Origin: BD2-11 clade cluster bacterium bin43
GTDB taxonomy: Bacteria; Gemmatimonadota; Gemmatimonadetes; Longimicrobiales; Gaopeijiaceae
Direction of reading: 5' to 3'
Length of the DNA stretch: 64,000 nt
Assembly: GCA_002238605.1 (NCBI GenBank)
Contig: MPMR01000001.1
Location: forward strand, 186,001-250,000
Under the pieces are notes generated by a model. That model saw only the letters and a list, made by a program, of their open reading frames with translations. It had not been told where the DNA came from and ran no database searches. This document shows positions 25,577-34,971 of this stretch, in pieces. Every line of letters begins with the position of its first letter. The first letter of the stretch is position 1. The translations under genes and the position numbers were made by a program.

Positions 25577-28072
25577 CTACCGGTCCATCACCGGCGTCCC
25601 CGCATTCTTCACGTACCTGTCCATCCACTCGATCATCTCGGCCACGGCGTGCATCACCGATTCGCGCCCGCGGTAGCCGTGGCTCTCGTGGGGGAGCATC
25701 ACCAGGCGGGCCGTGCCGCCGTTGCCCTTGAGCGCGTGGAACATGCGCCGGGACTGTACCGGGAAGGTCCCGGAATTGTTGTCGGCCTCCCCGTGGATGA
25801 GGATCATCGGCTCGTTGATGTCATCGGCGTGCATGAACGGAGACATCGCGAAGTAGACATCGCCCGCCTCCCAGAAGGTGCGGCGCTCGTTCTGGAAGCC
25901 GAAGGGCGTGAGGGAGCGGTTGTACGCCCCGCTGCGCGCGATGCCCGCCTGGAACAGGTTGGAGTGCGCGAGCAGGTTGGCGGTCATGAAGGCGCCGTAG
26001 CTGTGGCCGCCCACGCCGACCCGGTCGCGGTCGGTAACGCCCATTTCGACCACCTTGTCCACGGCCGCCGCAGCCGAACTCACCAACTGATCCACGTAGG
26101 TGTCGTTGGGCGTCTCCTCCCCGATGATCGGCATGGTGGGTCCGTCGAAGACGGCGTACCCCTGGGTGAGGAAGAAGAGGTGCGAGGCGCCTCCCACGCG
26201 CGTGAAGCGGCTGGGCGAGCCGCGCACCTGGCCGGCCACGTCGGGGTTCGAGTACTCCCGGGGATAGGCCCACACGATGGTGGGCAGCCGCGTACCCTCC
26301 TCGTAGTCCGCAGGCAGGTAGAGCGTACCGGAAAGCTGCACCCCGTCCTCGCGCTCGTAGGTGACGAACTGGCGCGTCACGCCGGAGAGCTGGGGATGGG
26401 GGTTTTCGAACCGGGTCAGCTGCCTGCGGTCCTCCGAGCGCGTATCGCGTACGAAATAGTTGGGCGGATCGAGCGGGGTTTCGTACTGGGTGAGGACCCG
26501 GCGGCCGTCGTCGTCGAGCATGGCGACCACGGATTCGTAGCTGCCGGGCGCCGCCTGGAAGAGGCGTTCGCTTGCGCCGGTGGCGAGATTCATGCGGTCG
26601 AGGAAGGGATGGTCGCCGGCATCCGAGGCTCCCGCTCCCGTCAGGAAGATCCAGTCGCCGTCCTGCACGATGAGCGACTCGCCGTTCTCCGCGCGGCGTG
26701 TCACCGGGGTCCCGGGATCGCTGTAGCGGTCCTGCGAGTTGCGCTCCCAGATCAACCGCGGCTCGCCGTCGCCGTCCACGTCGATCTGCCAGGTGCGGAC
26801 CGTGTTGGACCGGCGCCAGGACTCGGTCAGCAGCGCCAGACCGTCCTCCCCGCGCGCGAGTCCCGCGTAACGGAGGGCCGTGCGCGTCACTTCGGCGGCA
26901 TCGCCGTCAAACGGTGCGGCCAGCCCCATCACCCGGTCGCGGTGCTCCGCCTCCGCCCTGGGGTCGCCCCCGTCCAGCGCCTCGACCCACATGAGGGTGT
27001 GATCCTCGCCCGGCATCCAGCGATGCCCGCGCGGTCCTTCCTCGACGCCTCCGATGGGCGCTCCGTCCGCCAGGGGAAGCGACGCGACCTGGGCCACCAC
27101 CTCGCCCTCCCGGCTCCAGACCTGCAGCTCCTTCGGGAATCGCGAGTCCGGCACCAGGTAGGAGAAGGGGCGCACCGTGCGTTCGGCAAGGATGTACGCG
27201 CCGCTTGGCGAAGCGCTGAGATCCCAGATGCCGGGTTCGGCCAGCGTTCGCACCCCGCCATCCTCCGCATCGACCAGCGCGGGCTGGGAGGTGGCGTAGT
27301 ATTCGTACAGCGCCGCGCCGTGGGAATCCTCGATCAGGTCCTGGTAGGTGCGCACCGGGGCGGTTCTTCCTTCGGCTTCCTGGATGACCGGCCCCCCGGG
27401 GACCGGGGGCGCCATGGGCGAAGGCCCGCGTCCCGACGGCACCAGGGTGCAGAGCAGTTCGCTCCCGCCGGTGATCCAGTCACACGGCGCTCCCCGGACG
27501 CCGTTCACCCGCTCGTCGATGAGCCTGCGGGCGCTGGCCGCCGAGACGCTCCCGACCCAGAGTTCGATCCCGTCGCTCACGGTGCGCGTGACGGCGAACC
27601 GGTCTCCCCCGGGGGCGAAGCGAGGCACGCCCCAGCCACCCTCGGGCGCGTCGACGGGACGCTGGGAGCCGTCGGAGACGTTCATCACGGAGAGGGTCGT
27701 CGTGAGTCCCGGATTCCGTCCGGTGGAGGGCCCGAAAACACCGGTCGTCGCCGGATTGATGCGGCGGCCGCCCAGACGAAGCATTGGCTGCGCCATGTCC
27801 TCGATCGAGGGCATGCTGCGGCGTCCCGTGAGGACGATCCACTCCCCGTCCGGGCTGACGTTCACGAACGGGGGAGGAGGCGCGTCGAGGATGCGCACGA
27901 TCTCCTCGGGAGGCATGCGGTAACCGTCCTGGGCGGAGGCGTCGGCCGCGGCCGCGCCAAGGAACGCGGCGGCGCAGGATGCCACGAGCGTGGCCTGCAG
28001 CAGTCGCCGTGCTCCGCCGCGGAATCGCCGGACCGGGAACATGGGGCGGGAGGGTGTGGTCGTCGGGGCCAT
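25577..28072 (-). CDS. Exported S9 peptidase, glutamyl-endopeptidase type (S9D)
   Basis: The 831-aa product has a signal peptide of about 45 residues (ATLVASCAAAFLGAAAADASAQ), a beta-propeller of about 430 residues, and a C-terminal alpha/beta-hydrolase domain. The nucleophile Ser is in GVGGHSYGAFMTANLLAH, which is the exact style of the chloroplast/bacterial glutamyl endopeptidase branch of prolyl oligopeptidases. The charge-relay His is in LPHESHGYRGRE and a candidate Asp precedes it in LIHGEADNN. It is likely to cut peptides in the periplasm. The ATG at 28072 has a GGAGAG site seven bases upstream. The gene is divergent from the next S9 peptidase. Confidence 0.88.
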   Translation of the reverse strand: MAPTTTPSRPMFPVRRFRGGARRLLQATLVASCAAAFLGAAAADASAQDGYRMPPEEIVRILDAPPPPFVNVSPDGEWIVLTGRRSMPSIEDMAQPMLRLGGRRINPATTGVFGPSTGRNPGLTTTLSVMNVSDGSQRPVDAPEGGWGVPRFAPGGDRFAVTRTVSDGIELWVGSVSAASARRLIDERVNGVRGAPCDWITGGSELLCTLVPSGRGPSPMAPPVPGGPVIQEAEGRTAPVRTYQDLIEDSHGAALYEYYATSQPALVDAEDGGVRTLAEPGIWDLSASPSGAYILAERTVRPFSYLVPDSRFPKELQVWSREGEVVAQVASLPLADGAPIGGVEEGPRGHRWMPGEDHTLMWVEALDGGDPRAEAEHRDRVMGLAAPFDGDAAEVTRTALRYAGLARGEDGLALLTESWRRSNTVRTWQIDVDGDGEPRLIWERNSQDRYSDPGTPVTRRAENGESLIVQDGDWIFLTGAGASDAGDHPFLDRMNLATGASERLFQAAPGSYESVVAMLDDDGRRVLTQYETPLDPPNYFVRDTRSEDRRQLTRFENPHPQLSGVTRQFVTYEREDGVQLSGTLYLPADYEEGTRLPTIVWAYPREYSNPDVAGQVRGSPSRFTRVGGASHLFFLTQGYAVFDGPTMPIIGEETPNDTYVDQLVSSAAAAVDKVVEMGVTDRDRVGVGGHSYGAFMTANLLAHSNLFQAGIARSGAYNRSLTPFGFQNERRTFWEAGDVYFAMSPFMHADDINEPMILIHGEADNNSGTFPVQSRRMFHALKGNGGTARLVMLPHESHGYRGRESVMHAVAEMIEWMDRYVKNAGTPVMDR

Positions 28073-28108
28073 GGTGGTCTCTCCGGAATCACGTGGCACA
28101 CCAGACAC

Positions 28109-28361
28109 GCTGGCGCTCGAATCTCACAGACCCGGAATGTGGGGGCACCCGTGGCGCGGGAGCAAATGCGCCGGGACGGCGAATCCGCCCGATCCCGGAG
28201 CCCGGCTTCCGGGACCCTTCGCCCGAGGCCCCTCGCGTCGCGCTTCCGGCGATGACTCCCGAACTCTCTGGCCCGTGAGTTTCGACTCCGGTAGCTTTCA
28301 ACTCTGTCCCCGAGTTTTTCAGAGGCTCAAGAGTGCGCTCGCTTTTTCCGGAGGATGAAAG
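28109..28361. promoter_or_regulatory. Divergent intergenic region between S9 peptidase genes
   Basis: This 253-base region lies between the two divergent S9 peptidase genes and must hold both promoters. It contains a GGAGGATG ribosome site just before the plus-strand gene. I could not define -35/-10 boxes or an operator. Confidence 0.45.
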
Positions 28362-30383
28362 ATGGTCCGCCGAGCCCGAATGATCCCCCTGTTCCTGCTG
28401 CTCGCCCTCGCGCCCCAGGTATCCGCCCAGGAGGGAGACGTTCTGTCCCTCGACAGGTACCTGGACTGGGAGTGGGTGGCCGATCCCCGCATCTCCCCCG
28501 ACGGCAGCCGGATCGTCTACACGCGGTCCTGGGTGGACCAGCAGGACGATCGCCGGGCCTCGTCGGTCTGGGTAATGAACGCCGACGGCTCGCGTGCCCG
28601 CTTCCTGCTCGAGGGATCGAGCCCGCGCTGGTCGCCCGACGGCACCCGCATCGCCTTCCTCGACGACTCGCAGATCTTCGTGCGCTGGATGGACGCCGAG
28701 GGTGCCACCACGCAGATCACGCGGCTGGAGGAGAGCCCGTCGGACATCGCCTGGTCGCCGGACGGCACCCACATCTCCTTCGTCATGACGGTGCCGTCGG
28801 ACGAGCGCTGGGCCATCGACATGCCGTCGCCGCCCGAGGGCGCGAGTTGGACCGAAGCCCCGAAGATCGTCACCCGGCTGACCTATCGCCGTGACCGCCG
28901 GGGCTACATCGACGACGGCTTCCAGCACCTCTTCCTGGTGCCCGCGGAAGGCGGCACGCCCCGCCAGCTCACCGACGGCGACTGGAACCACTCCGCCCCG
29001 CGGTGGATGCCCGATGGCTCGGAGATCGTCTTCCAGTCGCTGCGCATCGAGGACTCCGAGGACATCGACAAGACCTGGCGCGAATCGGAAATCTACGCCG
29101 TGGACGTGCGTTCGCGCGCGATTCGGCAGATCACCGACCACCGCGGCCCCGACGGGAGCCCGGTCCCGTCCCCCGACGGCAGCCTGATCGCCTACCAGGC
29201 CAACGACTGGTCCGACGACACCTACGTCGAGACCGGGCTCTACGTGATGAACGCGGATGGCTCGGGCTCACGGCGCATCGCCGGCGAGCTGGGACGGCGC
29301 CTCTCGGGCGTGACCTGGGCCCGGGACGGCAGCGGGGTGTACTTCAACGCCGCAATGACGGGCAACTCGAACCTCTGGTTCGCCCCGGTAAGCGGTGAGC
29401 CGCGCGCGGTCACCAGCGGGAACCACATGCTCGCGGTCACCACGGTCGACCAGGGCGGCCACGCGGTCGGCACGCTCACGAGCTACCACGAAACGGGGGA
29501 CGTCGTCTCCTTCCGGCTCGACAGCCCCGGCGACATCCGGCAGCTCACGCGCGTCAACGACGACATCCTGGCCGACGTCGGACTCGGCGAAGTCGAGGAG
29601 ATCTGGTACAAGTCGGTCGACGACTTCGACATCCAGGGCTGGATCATCAAGCCGCCCGACTTCGATCCCGCGCAGCGCTATCCGCTCATCCTCGCGATCC
29701 ACGGCGGACCCCACGGGATGTACAACGTGGGTTTCAACTTCGCCTGGCAGAACCACGCGGCCAACGGCTACGTGGTGCTCTACACCAACCCGCGCGGCAG
29801 CTCGGGCTACGGCAGCGCCTTCGGCAACGCGATCAAGAACGCCTATCCGGGCAAGGACTACGACGACCTGATGAACGGCGTCGACGAGGTGATCGGCCAG
29901 GGCTACGTCGACACCGACAACATGTTCGTCTACGGCTGCTCCGGCGGCGGCGTCCTGACCTCATGGGTGGTCGGCCACACCGACCGCTTCCGCGCGGCGT
30001 CCGCCAACTGCCCGGTAACCAACTGGCTGTCGTTCGTCGGCACGACCGACGGCGCCACCTGGTACAAGAACTTCGAGCACTTCCCGTGGGACGACCCCTC
30101 GGAGCACCTGCGCCGCTCCCCGCTGATGTACGTGGGCAACGTGACCACCCCGACCATGCTCATGACCGGCGAGATGGACCTGCGCACGCCGATGGCGCAG
30201 ACCGAGGAGTTCTACCAGGCGTTGCGGGTCCTGAAGGTCCCCGCGGCGATGGTGCGCTTCAAGGACGAGTGGCACGGCACCTCGAGCATCCCGTCCAACT
30301 TCCTGCGCACCCAGCTTTACCTGCGCAGCTGGTTCGAGAGGTGGAGGACGCCGATGCCGGTGACGGAGGACGGCGCGCGCTGA
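28362..30383 (+). CDS. Exported S9 peptidase (acylaminoacyl-peptidase type)
   Basis: The 673-aa product has a signal peptide ending near residue 22 (APQVSAQE). A TolB-like propeller of about 370 residues follows, with repeated blade motifs such as PRISPDGSRIVYTRS and SPRWSPDGTRIAFLDD. The C-terminal peptidase_S9 domain has the nucleophile Ser in YGCSGGGVLTSW and Asp in GEMDLRTPMAQTEE. The charge-relay His lies in FKDEWHGTSS. This is the S9C branch, which acts on short, often N-blocked peptides. A second ATG at 28380 (MIPLFLLL) is nearer the hydrophobic segment and could be the real start. A strong hairpin terminator lies just after the stop. Confidence 0.9.
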   Translation: MVRRARMIPLFLLLALAPQVSAQEGDVLSLDRYLDWEWVADPRISPDGSRIVYTRSWVDQQDDRRASSVWVMNADGSRARFLLEGSSPRWSPDGTRIAFLDDSQIFVRWMDAEGATTQITRLEESPSDIAWSPDGTHISFVMTVPSDERWAIDMPSPPEGASWTEAPKIVTRLTYRRDRRGYIDDGFQHLFLVPAEGGTPRQLTDGDWNHSAPRWMPDGSEIVFQSLRIEDSEDIDKTWRESEIYAVDVRSRAIRQITDHRGPDGSPVPSPDGSLIAYQANDWSDDTYVETGLYVMNADGSGSRRIAGELGRRLSGVTWARDGSGVYFNAAMTGNSNLWFAPVSGEPRAVTSGNHMLAVTTVDQGGHAVGTLTSYHETGDVVSFRLDSPGDIRQLTRVNDDILADVGLGEVEEIWYKSVDDFDIQGWIIKPPDFDPAQRYPLILAIHGGPHGMYNVGFNFAWQNHAANGYVVLYTNPRGSSGYGSAFGNAIKNAYPGKDYDDLMNGVDEVIGQGYVDTDNMFVYGCSGGGVLTSWVVGHTDRFRAASANCPVTNWLSFVGTTDGATWYKNFEHFPWDDPSEHLRRSPLMYVGNVTTPTMLMTGEMDLRTPMAQTEEFYQALRVLKVPAAMVRFKDEWHGTSSIPSNFLRTQLYLRSWFERWRTPMPVTEDGAR

Positions 30384-30406
30384 AGCCGATCCCGGCCAGG
30401 AACGGC

Positions 30407-30440
30407 AACGGAGCCCCGGGATGATCCTCGGGGCTCCGTT
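30407..30440. terminator. Rho-independent-like terminator hairpin
   Basis: A perfect 11-base inverted repeat (AACGGAGCCCC at 30407-30417 and its complement at 30430-30440) encloses a 12-base loop and is followed by CTTC. It lies 23 bases after the S9 peptidase stop and between convergent genes, so it can end transcription from the left and perhaps from the right. Confidence 0.75.
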
Positions 30441-30443
30441 CTT

Positions 30444-30740
30444 CATGTTGGGTGTGTCATCCCGGATTCCTTCCGGGATCACGGGGATCACCCCGCGTCG
30501 GCCGTCCGTTCCCGCCGGGACTGGGTGGCGAGGGCGCGGGGTTCCTTGCCCAGCAGCCTTTCGCTCGCCGTCGGGCGAGTCTCGCGCATGCTGGAAAGGG
30601 TGTAGTCTCTACGTCCCCTGAAACGGGTACTGGATCTGCGAATGAGCATCGTCAACCTCCTTGCATCTATACCTGCGGCGAGCCGCGTCACCCTGACACG
30701 GTCCGCATGAACATTAGTACGCCGCGAGACGGGAATGGAT
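30444..30740. other. Gene-free stretch with small hairpins
   Basis: This gap between the terminator and the minus-strand hypothetical gene contains three short inverted repeats: ATCCCGGA/TCCGGGAT (30459-30479), CGGGG/CCCCG (30482-30495) and CTCGCC/GGCGAG. No open frame with convincing coding character was seen on either strand. Confidence 0.5.
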
Positions 30741-31148
30741 TCAACGCCGACGGCGAAACACGCTGACCCGCAACGGAGGGTCGACGGTCCAGTGGAAGTA
30801 CAGCCGGTTCCGCCCTTCCCGAATCTGGTTCTGCTTCCGGTCGCGGGTCTTGGGATAGTCGACTCCCTGGGCGCTCTCGATGACCACGACCCCCTCGCCC
30901 GCGTCGGCTTCGACCCGGAGCAGCGCCTGCTCCAGATTGTGCAGCAGCTCCTGTTCGGCCCGATCGTGGACGGGGCCATCCGCATTGGCGGACAGCTCCA
31001 GCGTCTCCACGGCCTCGTACTCCTCCGCGAAGTCCTCGGCGCCGAGCGAGAGCCGCCGGTCGCGGCGGAAGCCGATTTCGGTAAGGGCGCGGGAATCGAA
31101 ATCGGGCCGGACGCTGTGCAGCCTGGTGCCGTAACGCTTCAGGATCAT
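30741..31148 (-). CDS. Conserved-looking hypothetical protein
   Basis: I do not recognise this 135-aa soluble protein. It has no signal peptide or membrane segment. It begins MILKRYGTRLHSVRPDFDSRALTE in two short pieces of charged sequence, has an acidic middle (SLGAEDFAEEYEAVETLEL), a predicted long helix (HDRAEQELLHNLEQALLRV) and a basic C-terminus. It lies downstream of the DEAD-box helicase gene on the same strand with a 26-base gap, so it may be cotranscribed with it. The composition is plausible for a real protein. Confidence 0.6.
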   Translation of the reverse strand: MILKRYGTRLHSVRPDFDSRALTEIGFRRDRRLSLGAEDFAEEYEAVETLELSANADGPVHDRAEQELLHNLEQALLRVEADAGEGVVVIESAQGVDYPKTRDRKQNQIREGRNRLYFHWTVDPPLRVSVFRRRR

Positions 31149-31174
31149 GGTGGGTCCGTTTCCGTTTGGAGGGT

Positions 31175-32455
31175 CTACGAGCGCCGCCCCAGAAGACGAT
31201 CCAGCTCCTCGGGCGACAGCGAATCCGCGGACTTCGACCCGAAACCGCGCCCGGATCGGGGATGCCGCCGCCCCGAACCGCCATCCCGCGGCTCGACGGG
31301 CGTCCCGGCGTAGTCGAACTCGGGCAGATGGATGCGCTCCAGGGTGCGTCCCAGCAGGAGTTCTATGGACTTGAGGTACGCCAGATCCGGCGCGGTCAGG
31401 AAGCTGACCGCCGTGCCCGCCGCGCCCGCGCGCGCCGTCCGGCCGATGCGGTGGACGTAGTCGCCGGGGTCGAGCGGGATGTCGTAGTTGACCACGTGCG
31501 AGATGCCCTCCACGTCCAGACCCCGCTGGGCGATGTCAGTGGCGACCAGCACGCGCACGCCTCCGGTCGCGAAGCGGTCGAGCGCCCGCACCCGATGCCG
31601 CATCTGGCGGTCGGAGTGCATGACATCCACCGAAATGCCCTCGCCCTTCAGCCGGGTGAGCAGCATGTCGGCGCCGCGCTTGGTCCGGGTGAAGACGAGC
31701 ACCTGGTCCCAGCCCGGGCCGGACAGAAGCCGGACCAGCAGATCCGCCTTCTTCCCCGGCTTGACGGAATACACCCGCTCGTCGATTCCCTCCGCGGTCG
31801 TTCCGGAAGGCGCCACCTCGATGCGCACCGGGTCGCGGGTGACCTGTAGCGAAAGGGCGTGAACGCCGTGCGGCATCGTGGCCGAGAAGAGCATCGTCTG
31901 GCGCTCCCTGGGCACCCTCCTGAGGACGCTCTCGATCTGGGGACGGAAGCCCATGTCGAGCATGCGGTCGGCCTCGTCCAGCACCAGAAAGCCGACCCGG
32001 CTCAGATCTGCCTGCCCGCGGCGCATGTGATCGATGAAGCGCCCGGGGGTGGCGGCGATGAGTTCCGTGCCGGTCGCGAGCGCGGCGCGCTGCGGTCCGT
32101 AGCCCACCCCGCCCACGATGCAGGCGCTTCGCAGGGTACTCCCGCGGGAGAGCGCCACTGCCTCACCCAGCACCTGCTGCGCCAGTTCGCGGGTGGGGCA
32201 GAGCACGAGTGCCTGGAGACCGTCGCCCGGGACCGCGCTTTCCAGCACGGGCAGGAGGAACGCCCCCGTCTTGCCGGTCCCGGTCTGGGCGATGCCGACG
32301 ATGTCCCGGCCTTCGAGCCCCGGCGGAATCGCCAGCCGCTGCACCGGCGTCGGCAGGCTCCAGCCCAGCGCCTCAACGGCGGCGAGGGTCTCGGGGGATA
32401 GGCTCAAGTCCCCGAACGATGTAACTTCCGGCGTCCCGCCGTCTTCCGCATTCAT
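31175..32455 (-). CDS. DEAD-box ATP-dependent RNA helicase (RhlE-like)
   Basis: The 426-aa product has the complete motif set of an RNA helicase. It begins with the Q motif (FGDLSLSPETLAAVEALG, PTPVQ), followed by motif I AQTGTGKT, Ia PTRELA, Ib TPGR, motif II VLDEADRMLDMGF and III SATMP. Domain 2 has VLVFTRTKRGAD, motif V VLVATDIAQRGLD and VI HRIGRTARAG. A basic, Gly/Arg-rich tail follows. It unwinds short RNA duplexes, probably in ribosome assembly or RNA decay. An alternative ATG at 32485 would add 10 residues and run into the divergent phosphatase gene; the ATG at 32455 is preferred. Confidence 0.93.
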   Translation of the reverse strand: MNAEDGGTPEVTSFGDLSLSPETLAAVEALGWSLPTPVQRLAIPPGLEGRDIVGIAQTGTGKTGAFLLPVLESAVPGDGLQALVLCPTRELAQQVLGEAVALSRGSTLRSACIVGGVGYGPQRAALATGTELIAATPGRFIDHMRRGQADLSRVGFLVLDEADRMLDMGFRPQIESVLRRVPRERQTMLFSATMPHGVHALSLQVTRDPVRIEVAPSGTTAEGIDERVYSVKPGKKADLLVRLLSGPGWDQVLVFTRTKRGADMLLTRLKGEGISVDVMHSDRQMRHRVRALDRFATGGVRVLVATDIAQRGLDVEGISHVVNYDIPLDPGDYVHRIGRTARAGAAGTAVSFLTAPDLAYLKSIELLLGRTLERIHLPEFDYAGTPVEPRDGGSGRRHPRSGRGFGSKSADSLSPEELDRLLGRRS

Positions 32456-32488
32456 CTCCGATATCAGCCTCAAGTGCTCTCCCATGGC

Positions 32489-33001
32489 ATGTCCGATTCC
32501 GCCGTAACCTCAATACTTTTCGTCTGTTTAGGCAACATCTGCCGCTCTCCCCTGGCGGAAGGCGTCTTCGCCCATCTCGCGAACCAGGCCGACGTCGACG
32601 TGCGCGTCGATTCCGCCGGAACCGGGTCCTGGCACGTGGGTGAGCGCCCGGACTCGCGTGCGCTGGCGGTCGCCCGCGCCCACGGCGTCGAACTCCCGGG
32701 GCATGCGCGCCAGGTAAGTCCGAACGACATGAGCGACTTCGACTACGTGATCGCGATGGACCGCAGCAATCTCGCACATCTGGCGGCGCTGCGGCGGTCG
32801 TCGCATGGCTCCGCCCGCCTGCACCTCCTGCGCGAGTTCGATCCCGAGGCCGGCCGCAACAAGGACGTCCCCGACCCCTACTACGGGCGCAGGCGCGGGT
32901 TCGAGGAGTGCTTCCGGATCGTGGAGCGGTCGTGCCGAGGGTTGCTGGAGAGCTTCAACCACCCTCCAGCACACGCGCCATCCGGCGAATCGCCTCGCTG
33001 A
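32489..33001 (+). CDS. Low-molecular-weight protein-tyrosine phosphatase
   Basis: The 170-aa product has the P-loop nucleophile motif V-C-L-G-N-I-C-R-S (residues about 11-19) and the catalytic-acid segment VPDPYYGRRRGFEE with its DPYY motif, both diagnostic for LMW-PTP. It removes phosphate from tyrosine residues and often acts on exopolysaccharide kinases; no such kinase gene is near. The ATG at 32489 gives a short N-terminus; an upstream ATG at 32474 adds five residues. Its last 47 bases overlap the convergent aminotransferase gene, so the C-terminal tail (NHPPAHAPSGESPR) is encoded by shared DNA. Confidence 0.93.
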   Translation: MSDSAVTSILFVCLGNICRSPLAEGVFAHLANQADVDVRVDSAGTGSWHVGERPDSRALAVARAHGVELPGHARQVSPNDMSDFDYVIAMDRSNLAHLAALRRSSHGSARLHLLREFDPEAGRNKDVPDPYYGRRRGFEECFRIVERSCRGLLESFNHPPAHAPSGESPR

Positions 33002-34139
33002 GCAGGTCGTCGGAGGTCGCGAAGCTCATGCGCGCGTAGCGGTCGTCGCCGAAGGCCGAGCCCGGGACCAGGGCCACGCCGGCCTCCTCCAGCACGCGGG
33101 TGCAGAAGTCGCTCGACCCCTGGCCGGGGCCACAGGCCGAGTCCACCCGGAAGAAGAGGTAGAAGGCGCCGCCGGGCTCCACGAACGACAGCTCGGGCAG
33201 GAGCTCGCGCATCAGGGAGACGACCAGGCGCTGACGCCGCCTGTACGCCTTCGCCATCTGCCCGATGTCCTCGAGCGAGCGCTCCACGTTGCCGTAGGCT
33301 GCGAGCGCCGCAAGCTGCGACGGGGTGGCGGGATTGGAGGTGGCATGGCTCTGGAAGGCGGCCATCTTCTTCGCGCCGGCTCCCTCGCTATAGGAGAAGC
33401 CGATGCGCCATCCGGTCATCGCGAAGGCCTTGGAGACGCCGTCGATGAGCACGAAGGGACCGACGTCCTCCGGGTCCAGCTCCAGGAGCCCCGGCGCCGT
33501 CCCGTCGCCGTCGAAGTGAATGTGGCGGTAGATCTCGTCGTTGATCAGGCGGACGTCGTTGTCCCGGGCCCAGCGCGCCACTGCGGCGAGTTCGGCGCGC
33601 GTGTAGACGGCTCCCGTGGGATTGCTGGGCGAACACATGATCAACCCGCGGGTGCGCTCCGTGCGGGCGGCCTCCAGGTCCTGGGGACGAAGCAGGAAGT
33701 TCTTCTCCGCGGGCCCCTGGACGAAGACGGGCTCGGCGCGCGAAAGCGTCACCATCTCCGGATAGCTGGTCCAGTAGGGCGAGGCGATCATGACCTCGTC
33801 GCCCGGTCCGAAGAAGGTGAAGCAGGCGTTGAAGAGGGCCTGCTTGGCCCCGGCGGTGACCACCACGTCGCCCCAGGCGGCTTCCGCGCCCCGCGCGACG
33901 AGCGAATCCGCGATGGCGGCGCGCAGCTCCGGCATTCCGGCGGCAGGGGTGTAGCGAGTGGCGCCCGCACGCACCCCCTCCACGGCCGCATCCACCAGCC
34001 AGGACGGGGTATCGAAGTCGGGCTCGCCGGCGCTCAGGTCGATGATATCCCGCCCTTCCGCGCGCAGGCGCTTCGCAAGCGAGCTGACGGCCATGGTGGC
34101 GGACGGCTGGAGTCGGGCGACGTTCTCGCTGAATGTCAT
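32955..34139 (-). CDS. Class I/II PLP aminotransferase (aspartate aminotransferase-like)
   Basis: The 394-aa product is a fold-type I aminotransferase. The N-terminal SAGEPDFDTP motif, the substrate/cofactor Asn segment SPSNPTGAVYTRAEL, and the Schiff-base lysine in LIDGVSKAFAMTGWRIGFSY are all present. This pattern matches the AspB/AspC-like group that includes prephenate and aromatic aminotransferases. It probably interconverts aspartate or aromatic amino acids with 2-oxoacids. The gene is convergent with the LMW phosphatase and overlaps its 3' end by 47 bases. Confidence 0.9.
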   Translation of the reverse strand: MTFSENVARLQPSATMAVSSLAKRLRAEGRDIIDLSAGEPDFDTPSWLVDAAVEGVRAGATRYTPAAGMPELRAAIADSLVARGAEAAWGDVVVTAGAKQALFNACFTFFGPGDEVMIASPYWTSYPEMVTLSRAEPVFVQGPAEKNFLLRPQDLEAARTERTRGLIMCSPSNPTGAVYTRAELAAVARWARDNDVRLINDEIYRHIHFDGDGTAPGLLELDPEDVGPFVLIDGVSKAFAMTGWRIGFSYSEGAGAKKMAAFQSHATSNPATPSQLAALAAYGNVERSLEDIGQMAKAYRRRQRLVVSLMRELLPELSFVEPGGAFYLFFRVDSACGPGQGSSDFCTRVLEEAGVALVPGSAFGDDRYARMSFATSDDLLSEAIRRMARVLEGG

Positions 34140-34324
34140 GGGCGGCGGATCGATGGGAAGGGACGGTCGGCAGGGGATTCGCCCCGGGGACGCTCCCGCC
34201 CCGGCGCGCCACCAAGTTGCCCCGGAGAGCGCCGGCGATCAAGCGGCGAAGCGAGCGCGGCGGAACGGGGCGGCGGTCATGCGCCGCGTTGCAGCACCTT
34301 GCGCGGCCCGCGAGATTCCGCCCC

Positions 34325-34906
34325 ATGGAGGAAGCCGAGGTCATCTTCTACTTCGACTATGTCGATCCCGCGTGCTACCTGCTGGACCAGGTGCTCCGCG
34401 CCCTGGTACCGGACGGGGTGACGCTGGCCCGCCGTCCGTTCGAGCTCCGACGCCCCCCGTTGCGGCCGATCGACCCCGAAACCGAAGCGTGGCAGGCCCG
34501 TTGCCGGGCAGTTCGAAGGGGAGCGGTGGACTACGGGCTGGCGATACCGATTCCCCTCCGGATGCCGTGGAGCCGCAAGGCGCACGAGTTGTGTCTGCAC
34601 GCGCGCGCGAAGGGTTGCTGCGAAGCGATGCATGCGGCACTGTTCCGGACGTTCTTTGAAGGGAAGGCGGACATCGGCCGCATCGACGTGCTGATCGCGC
34701 TGGCGGAAGAGGTGGGGCTGGACGCCACCGAGGCGAGGGCGGTGCTCGATGTGGACCGCTACGCGGCGGAAATCGAGGAGATGCGCGAGGCCGCGCTGCG
34801 CGGCGGAGTACGGGGACCGCCCACGGTCGAGGCGGGCGGCCGCAGACTCGAAGGGCTGCCCGACCGCCGCGAACTGCTTCGCTTTCTCCGCGCGACCGCA
34901 TCCTGA
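34325..34906 (+). CDS. DsbA-fold oxidoreductase-like protein lacking CxxC
   Basis: The 193-aa product belongs to the DsbA/HCCA-isomerase (FrnE-like) thioredoxin-fold group. It begins with VIFYFDYVDPACYLLDQ, where the family usually has CxxC or S-x-P after the first strand. Only one Cys is present, so a disulfide-exchange role is doubtful and a glutathione-transferase-like or isomerase function is more likely. The C-terminal segment RGGVRGPPTVEAGGRRLEGLPDRRELLRFL has the cis-Pro loop (GPPTV) and the conserved final helix of the family. The ATG at 34325 was chosen because the first strand begins there; longer in-frame starts exist upstream. Confidence 0.72.
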   Translation: MEEAEVIFYFDYVDPACYLLDQVLRALVPDGVTLARRPFELRRPPLRPIDPETEAWQARCRAVRRGAVDYGLAIPIPLRMPWSRKAHELCLHARAKGCCEAMHAALFRTFFEGKADIGRIDVLIALAEEVGLDATEARAVLDVDRYAAEIEEMREAALRGGVRGPPTVEAGGRRLEGLPDRRELLRFLRATAS

Positions 34907-34971
34907 CGGGGAATCGAGCAAGGGTCGCGGGACCCTGGAATCGGACACCAACCAGCGAGCAAGAGAGGCAG

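Noticed and set aside
25649-28255. Plus-strand open frame of 868 aa
   Set aside because: It is the shadow of the S9D peptidase with its clear GHSYGA motif.
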